Of a DNA stretch of 64,000 nt, positions 1 through 64,000 are shown piece by piece. The notes below the pieces were generated by a model. It searched no databases. It saw only the letters and a list, made by a program, of their open reading frames with translations, and was not told the origin of the DNA. A program made the translations under genes and the position numbers. The DNA is from Icerya purchasi (taxonomy: Eukaryota > Arthropoda > Insecta > Hemiptera > Monophlebidae): positions 33,493,083 to 33,557,082 of the forward strand of contig CM077115.1 of the NCBI GenBank assembly GCA_039619475.1. Direction: 5' to 3'. Every line of letters starts with the position of its first letter. The first letter of the stretch is position 1.

Positions 1-350
1 AGGTTAATTTGTAATCAAACGAAGATTTCAGACGTTTTTTTAATATTTCGGATAAACTTTGGAAACGGCCTTTTAAATACTTCCAAATTCGTATGTTTTC
101 CCTTACTGAACCAAGTGATGAGGATAAAAATTCAGTTCACGTTTGTTTTTTTGATCGTGTTGTTTCGACGCAATTTGTTCTCTGTCGATGAATGTTTTTT
201 TTTTATTAATTACTGCACCTACACTCTCTTTTTTAAAAAATTCAAGTATTTTTTCTATTGTATAAAAAATTTAAAAATAATACGTACAAAAATAAATGTT
301 TCTTACCCTTGAAATAATAAATTACAACTTAATATTTATTTTCCTGTTAG
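1..350. other. Intron sequence, no feature seen
   Basis: AT-rich DNA upstream of the first exon. No acyltransferase-like coding sequence or transposon motif is visible. Confidence 0.6.
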
Positions 351-57963
<57,613 letters not shown>

Positions 57964-59580
57964 TAAGCGCAAAAACGATTTTCTCTTTGGACTCGAAAAA
58001 AAAAAAAAAAAAAAGGAAAAAGAAAAAAAATCAGTCATTACCTAAATATATTTAATATTTTAATTATAAGCATAAAGTTTTGTCGTTATTTTAATGTTAT
58101 TGCGTAAGAAAAAAATCCTGCGAGTGAAACTATTTGTTTGAAGAAATTGTGTAATTTGATTTTATTTGAACTGTATCATTTAACTTTAACGAAATCCGTT
58201 GTATGCGTACAAATTTTTTAATTTTTTTCAGCACTGGTATGTTGACGTTTTTAGCTCATCTACATATAAACACGAGTGAAACTGAACAAACCCATAAAAT
58301 TATATGATAAATTTGGTTCGTGTCAGAATTAATTGTTTTTTTTTGTTTTTTTTTTTTTTATTTTTTATATTTGTCGTTTTTACATTTTAAAGGTAATTTG
58401 GATTTTTATCCAATCGACGGTGTGATTAGTTTAACCGAGAATGTATAATACATAATTAATCATCAAGACGATCTCGTAAATGTTTTACCAATGACGAACA
58501 CTGATTTATCTTATTAATTTGTGCCGTGATATATTTTATTTTTTCATTTTACTAACTTACCTCTCTCCTCTTTTTTCTAAAACTCTTTCCATCTTTTTTT
58601 ATTTTCCTAAATATTCTGCTTTATGATGATACACCTCTTGCCACTGTTCCCCTTTTTCCCGGTTATAATCTCAATTCATGCAAAGATTGTATCGTGTTGA
58701 AAACTTTTTTATAAGGTTTGTTATCGCATTTTTTACAAGTTAAGTTGGCAAAAGTAACTTTTCAAGTTACCGTTAAGGTGCAAGAGATGTTTTTATATAC
58801 ACTGATCAACTATTTGTAAGTACATTTCCTGGTTAATTTTTATAAAATATATTTGTATCTCTCATCAGTTCGTTCATTATTTCATCGCACAAATATTACA
58901 TGTTATTTTTCCGGGAAAAACAAATGTACAGAAATATGTATTTATCTAATAAATTATAAAATTAATGAAACATCGGTATGTTACATATTGTTTTGTATTC
59001 ACGGTGATAGGAATAAATTTCTTGTATCTATTATTATATTCTGTACAAGTAAAATTTTATTGAAATTCTCATATGCAAAAAAACATTGTAAAATTAATTG
59101 AAATTCAGAAACTTTGCAATCTTTGCTTAATTTTGAAAAATATACTATGAGAAATTACAATCTCTTTTGTGGGGGTTCCTTTAATTAGTAACAAATTACG
59201 ACTTCACCAGGAACTTCCTCGGTCAATGGTAACGTAATAGATGGTTAAACCGAATTTTCACTATTTATTATTAGCAGCTAATTTTAAGCATATTAGACTT
59301 TTATGTTAAAAAATGTATTAATTTCCGGAAGAAATCATTGCGAACACGACCACGGTGTCTTCAATCAATGTTTGGTAAAATTGTGATTATTTCGATGAAT
59401 TATTAGGCTTTTTTTCCTGGAAGAAATCTTAACCTTGATGACTAGATAAAAATAAAAAATAACGCTAATGGCTTGTCTTTCATATACCCCCCCCCCCCAA
59501 AAAAAAAACACAAAAAAACAGTGTGTACGTTAACCGACCTTAATTACTGTAACAGCGGCAGATACGCGACTAATAAAAAA
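57964..59580. other. 3' UTR and downstream flank
   Basis: A-rich and T-rich runs, no coding pattern, and specifically no thioesterase-like text (no GxSxG block in a continuing frame). A C10-A9-type homopolymer junction lies at 59487-59505. Confidence 0.5.
58948..59017 (+). promoter_or_regulatory. Candidate polyadenylation signals of the FAS gene
   Basis: AATAAA occurs at 58948-58953 and again at 59012-59017, about 1 kb after the FAS stop. They are the first canonical hexamers downstream. In AT-rich DNA such hexamers arise by chance, so use is unproven. Bases 57964-58947 would be 3' UTR and contain only A-rich and T-rich runs. Confidence 0.35.
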
Positions 59581-59589
59581 TACAACCAG

Positions 59590-59680
59590 ATACCTAAGCT
59601 AGCTACAGTGACAAATGATTAGTTAATTGTATTTCATTCGGGTAGTAACGGGTTCGATTCCCACTGCTGCACAAGTGACA
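59590..59680 (+). repeat. tRNA-like / SINE head remnant
   Basis: Perfect B-box-like GGTTCGATTCC at about 59649-59659 followed by CACTGCTGC, with an A-box-like TAGCTACAGTGAC about 50 bases upstream. The spacing suits a tRNA-derived SINE. No clover-leaf pairing is evident, so I do not call a tRNA gene. Confidence 0.4.
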
Positions 59681-60376
59681 CTTTCGAAAATTTCATGCTT
59701 GCGCCGAGTTAATGTTTGTAGTTTAATAAAACAAAAAAGAAAAACAACTAAATATATGAGAAACGATAATTCTCACGAAATTACTCGAATAATTGGATGG
59801 CTGGGGCTCAGTGGGAAATTATAGAATTTCTCACTGATCGGCTGCAGTACTTACAAAAATATGCGAGTACTACAATTATAATTTTCTTTGTTTCAGAAAT
59901 TATATCAAATATCAAATATATTTGCAAAATATACAAAGATACTTATATAATATTTATGTATTATTATTTAGTCGCAGATGCGCTCAAATAGCACGAGCAG
60001 CGAATGTGATTATGTATGTATATGGACTCCTATAATGTGCCTAATACTATGAAATGTAGGCAGCGTTTTTTGTAGCCCATGTTTACAATTTATTTGTTTG
60101 TTCACGTAAGATATAAAATATCGTTTGTAAATAATATTAATCTAATACTAAAAATGTATAATACAAAGTTCTTACATGAGCTTCACTTATATGTAATCTT
60201 CAACAGCTGAATAAAACAAACCCATTTTACCTATGAAATAAAACACTATCTGCTCAGCACCAACATGTAGCCCTTGCTTACAATTAATTATAATAAAATA
60301 CTATTTTAAATCTAAATATCATCATTATTGCAAAATATTATTGTGACAAGTCAGAACACAACCGAATAACGATGTA

Positions 60377-61095
60377 CAGTGGGTCAAAAAAGCATTTGCA
60401 CACCGCCCAAAAAAATGCTGTAGGAATGTAAGTGATAAGAATGGCGGCGAAGAAAGAGGATATGTTTTAGAAAGAGGGCCACCTACAACGCATACTTGCG
60501 ACACATGTTTACCCGCAGCAGCGGGTAATAACAACGCAGATAGAAAATGCGGGTAAACCCGTGAAAAAAATATTTGCCCGCGCGCGAATTGATGACTTAT
60601 AATAAGACGACGGACATGCAGTTTAGCGAACGTCAACTGTATGGCTCGGTGTAGTTGTTTGTGCAGTAAGCGTAATTAGCCAAATAAATTATTTGCAGTA
60701 CTGTAAAGTGTGAAAGATGCGAATTATAACGCTCTATAAAAATGGTCTTAGTTATCAGAAAATTACCGAAGAAGTACGTAGGTTTCACATTTTCTGCAGT
60801 TCGGTATGTTATTAAACGATTTGCAACGACGAGGAAAATCGAAAATGAGGTCTGAGGTAGCAGAGACCTCCTGAGGTAGATCAGAGAATAAAACGAGCCG
60901 TTATCCGTCAATCGCTAAAAACTCTGTTTCTGAGCGCCCTAAAGCTAGCCGTTAAACTCGCAATAATGTCCGGAATCATAGGAACCGTCGAACTATCAGA
61001 AATGTGTACCCAATTCCGTCAATATATTCACGGTAAATCCCCAGAAAAGAAACTGTTCACTTCGGAATCTAACAGTCAAAAATATTTATTTATTT
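60377..61095 (+). mobile_element. Tc1-like transposon, 5' part, decayed
   Basis: TA at 60375-60376 precedes CAGTGGGTCAAAAAAGCATT, a typical Tc1/mariner inverted-repeat terminus. Downstream, in three frames, the N-terminal transposase DNA-binding region reads ITLYKNGLSYQKITEEVRR, SAVRYVIKRFATTRKIENE, RPPEVDQRIKRAVIRQSLK and LFLSALKLAVKLAIMSG. That is the paired helix-turn-helix with the GRPP linker. The catalytic DDE part and right end are missing; another repeat seems to start near 61080. Confidence 0.78.
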
Positions 61096-61438
61096 GATTA
61101 AATCGATATACCAATATAACAGCCCCGAAGGCCAATTACTGTGTAGCACAAAAAAGGTATATATCTAAAGACAAAGACACATACACAACTGACATACTCA
61201 GATTACACCGCAACGTACATACACACACACACACATACCTACACACCTCATTTGAATATTACTATCAAAAATGTCATTATTCTCATTTTCTTTATGTACG
61301 TTGTCGTACTCGTACAAAGTTAAAAGTGAACGGAAAGAAGAACACGAAAAATGTTTCGTTTTAGCAAAACCAATCTCAAACATTTCAGATCGACGAACAT
61401 TACGAGGGGGGCCCTAAAACCTGTTTTCTCTAAAAGTA

Positions 61439-62600
61439 TTTTTTTTTTTTTTTTTGTGGGCGCCGGCATTGACCCAACAACAAGAAAACTAAGCTAAGAA
61501 ATTAAATAACTAAGCGGTCCGAAATGGACGCAACAAAGGACAGCAGTGCGGACGCCACAGAAGATGAAGGAAAGGAGAAGATAAAGGAAGAGTTATAGGG
61601 AGTAGGGAGACCTAATGACAGGAGCTGACTATATAAAAGGGAGCGTTCGTTATGAAGACCAGGACACTCAAAACAAATGTGATTAGCATCACATGTATGA
61701 GAAGGATCACAATCGTGAAGAGAACATCAGGAGAAGGCGATAGAGCAAATCGAAAGCGTGAGGAAGGGAGGAGAGAATGATTGATCCGGAGACGAATTAG
61801 GCAGACAATAGAAGAACGACGACTGAGAGGAATAGAATGGAACCAAGACAGGGAACGAGGAATTGGCTGAATGAAACGGTAATGAGAATGACGATTAGAA
61901 AATAGGGAGGGATAGATATCCCGCGAAAGTCTAGCGTGATTGGAGGTGGATAAGGAAAGGATATCCGAAGGAGGGAAATGGTTGAGGAATGAATCCAGGC
62001 GACCATCAGAACGAGCCAAAGAATCGGCTAGGTCATTGCCATCAATTCCGGAATGACTGGGGACCCATAAAAAATCAATAAGAATAGAGCGGGATGACTG
62101 CACAGAGTGGAGGTGAGAGAACGAATTGAGAGAATAATATTATCAGCGGAATGTGAAGGAAGACAGGATAGGGCTTGAAGGACGTCTTTAGAGTCCGAAA
62201 TAATGAGGAATTTGGAAAGATCGTTTAAAGAGAAAATATAAGAGATAGCCTGAAGGATGGCGATCGCCTCGGCAGAAAAAATAGATCAGAAGGAAAGAAG
62301 CCGGAAGTACTCAGAATGTCGAAGAAAATTTGATAGGCCGCCATAGGCTATTGAAGTCATGAAAGAAGTACGGGGGAGAGTGTTGTAGGAAAGGAGCACG
62401 GGAGAAAAATTAGAAAGACGGGTAGCAATGAGCGGCAAGGTTGGGATTTTATGAGGAGAAAAACGTCAGCAGTTTTTGATATATAGTTAGGAGGAAATAA
62501 GTTTGGACGAGGTGATGGGAAGCCGTTTAATTAAGAAGTGATACCCAAGCTGAGAACGGCGAAGGAAGTAACGAGCAGGACAACTTTCCGTGTATTAACC
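61439..62600 (-). mobile_element. LINE with RNase H, family B copy 2
   Basis: A T run at 61439-61457 is the poly(A) tail. The minus-strand frame at 62103-61612 reads ILIDFLWVPSHSGIDGNDLA, DSLARSDGRLDSFLNHFPPS and SLIRLRINHSLLPSSRFRFA-like text (CLIRLRINHSLLPSSRFRFA), nearly identical to 46551-47381. Upstream (62500-62110) FFHDFNSLWRPIKFSS and FSAEAIAILQAISYIFSLND extend the match. The 3' tail TTGTTGTTGGGTCAATGCCG ending in GGCGCCCAC matches family B. Confidence 0.85.
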
Positions 62601-63133
62601 CATATAGGAACAAGAGACACGCTTCCTCTCTACGCCCAAGCAGGCTTCTGAACCTTAAACTCCTCAGTAATTATATGAAAAAGCATCTCCACACAGATTA
62701 GCAAATTTATAATGCATATATCTTAGAAACTTCTTGCGCACTCTTTCAACTATATCAATCATATCAACCGACTCATTTTAACAACAATAAACATTCCATT
62801 GTTCATAGTTTTAGTGTGATCGAAATTATATTTTTCAGTATCACTCAGTGGGTCAAGGGGGTCAGTGCTAGAATTTAATTTTCATCAGATTCTGTGCCAC
62901 AAGCGCCCCAGACTTCTACCAGGACGAACACACAGAACTTTTTTTCTTCTTTGATACATAGGCCCTGTTTCATTTTTTGAATGTTTTAACAATGCCGCGA
63001 ACGAATCTATCTAAAATTACTTTCTCCATCTCTAATGTTTGGAATTATTTTAAGATCTCTTATTTACCTTCTTATCGATTTTGTAACTTTAATCGACAAC
63101 ATTCTTAAGTTGGTCGGGAATTATCGTTTAGAA

Positions 63134-64000
63134 TAGTCATGGGCAAAGTACGGCCCGTGAGCCGAGTGCGGCCCTTCGGGCTAGTCAATCCGGCCCGCAA
63201 CGCGGTTTTGAATAACCCCTACACTAACCCTTATACATAAGACAAAATATATTTTCTGCGTTAGGGATGTTACGAATGTTATATTTTCGATATTCGCGAA
63301 TGCGAATGTGAATGTTTCGGAAAGTCATTAAAACAGATTATTTTATTTAATCATTTTTACTAATAATTACATTAATAGTACGGTACAGTACTAATAACTC
63401 GAAACATAGAAAAGATCTATAGATACTCTATAGAATCGCAATATATTATATAGTTTTGCTTTAATAATTATATTTTATAAATAGTAATTTAGCTGCCTTT
63501 TCTTCGATGAGGCGATTTCTGAGTGGCTCGTATATAAGGCCGGCTGTACGAAATAATTGCTCGCTCGGAACGCTGGCTGGAGGAGCGCTGAGATACTTGC
63601 GAGCAAGATCTGACAACTTATAGTATTTAAATTTAGTTTTCCACCAGTCCACAGGGTTTTCATCGAGGGAGGCTCATTTTTCTTTGAGATATGCCTTCAA
63701 TTGTGCTTTAATTTCATGTTCTTATATATCTCTGCTACCCTCAAATTCTAAATCGGAGTCTTCGTCTTCGCTTGAGGACTCCAGAATTCCAGCTAGATTG
63801 CTAATGAGACTTTTAGCAGAACAATCAGAACTTGTAAAAGGCTAATTGATATTATGTGTTGATTCCCTCGGCTTTCTAGTGCCAGACGTTGAAGCTGAAG
63901 AATCCCGATTTCGATTAGACAGTTTTAATACGAGTGCAACAACGTCAGCATTTACTCTGTTCTTTACAATATCATTAAAGAATTTATGCTTGCACCCCGT
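63134..64000 (-). mobile_element. hAT transposon, 3' end, running off the window
   Basis: The outer end TAGTCATGGGCAAAGTACGG followed by CCCGTGAGCC is a diverged form of the GGGCAAACTACGGCCCGCGG terminus shared by many hAT elements. The transposase lies on the minus strand further right. The other end is beyond base 64000, so length and target duplication cannot be tested. Confidence 0.75.
63461..64000 (-). pseudogene. hAT transposase C-terminus, broken
   Basis: The minus-strand frame at 63652-63461 reads WWKTKFKYYKLSDLARKYLS then APPASVPSEQLFRTAGLIYE and PLRNRLIEEKAAKLLFIKYN. This is the hAT C-terminal dimerisation domain (LAxxYLxxPATSVPSERxFSxAGxI...RxxLxxxxxxxLxFL). Upstream text at 63999-63845 (CKHKFFNDIVKNRVNADVVA and STSGTRKPRESTHNIN) belongs to the same protein but ends in an in-frame TAG at about 63842. 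A possible stop also lies near 63725. The copy is inactive. Confidence 0.85.

Overview
The window is one stretch of an animal nuclear genome. It is visibly AT-rich, has spliced genes with GT-AG introns, and is full of eukaryotic transposons. The transposon mix (Polinton/Maverick, Helitron, Penelope-like, Tc1, hAT, piggyBac-type and Harbinger-type MITEs, several LINE families, tRNA-derived SINEs) and the style of the fatty acid synthase point to an arthropod, most likely an insect. I cannot name the species from sequence alone.

The one host gene I can support is the 3' part of an animal type I fatty acid synthase (FAS) on the + strand. Twenty coding exons run from 351 to 57963 and add up to about 3.8 kb of coding sequence (about 1270 residues) spread over 57.6 kb. 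In order they encode the linker after the acyltransferase, the dehydratase (DH), the non-catalytic methyltransferase-like region, the enoyl reductase (ER), the ketoreductase (KR) and the acyl carrier protein (ACP). The ketosynthase and malonyl/acetyl transferase exons must lie upstream of base 1. Splice phases agree at every junction except one. In the ER exon at 35712-35906 a run of seven A's leaves the frame one base short. The protein ends right after the ACP, so there is no thioesterase domain. The ER has also lost the glycine-rich NADPH-binding loop. DH, KR and ACP keep their key residues. This suggests a specialised FAS paralog that makes incompletely reduced, enzyme-bound chains, unless partners act in trans.

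The introns hold almost everything else. 0-6 kb: a piggyBac-type MITE and an R1/jockey-like LINE fragment. 9-18 kb: a hAT-type MITE, a SINE, LINE remnants. 20-23 kb: a degenerate tandem repeat and a jockey-like relic. 27-33 kb: a LINE endonuclease region, a SINE and several RNase H LINE ends. 36-39.7 kb: a decayed Polinton with integrase, adenain-type protease and capsid-like genes. 41.4-42.3 kb: a Harbinger-type MITE. 42.8-43.4 kb: an unidentified decayed reading frame behind a TATA motif. 46.05-49.15 kb: a Helitron with a nested LINE. 49.8-51.0 kb: a LINE copy with clear target-site duplications. 54.8-55.7 kb: a foldback structure around a Penelope-like GIY-YIG domain. Downstream of the gene come a Tc1 relic (60.4 kb), another RNase H LINE (61.4 kb) and a hAT element running off the right edge (63.1 kb).

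All homology calls rest on motif recognition by eye. Copy ages, clade names and the missing 5' half of the gene need database searches.
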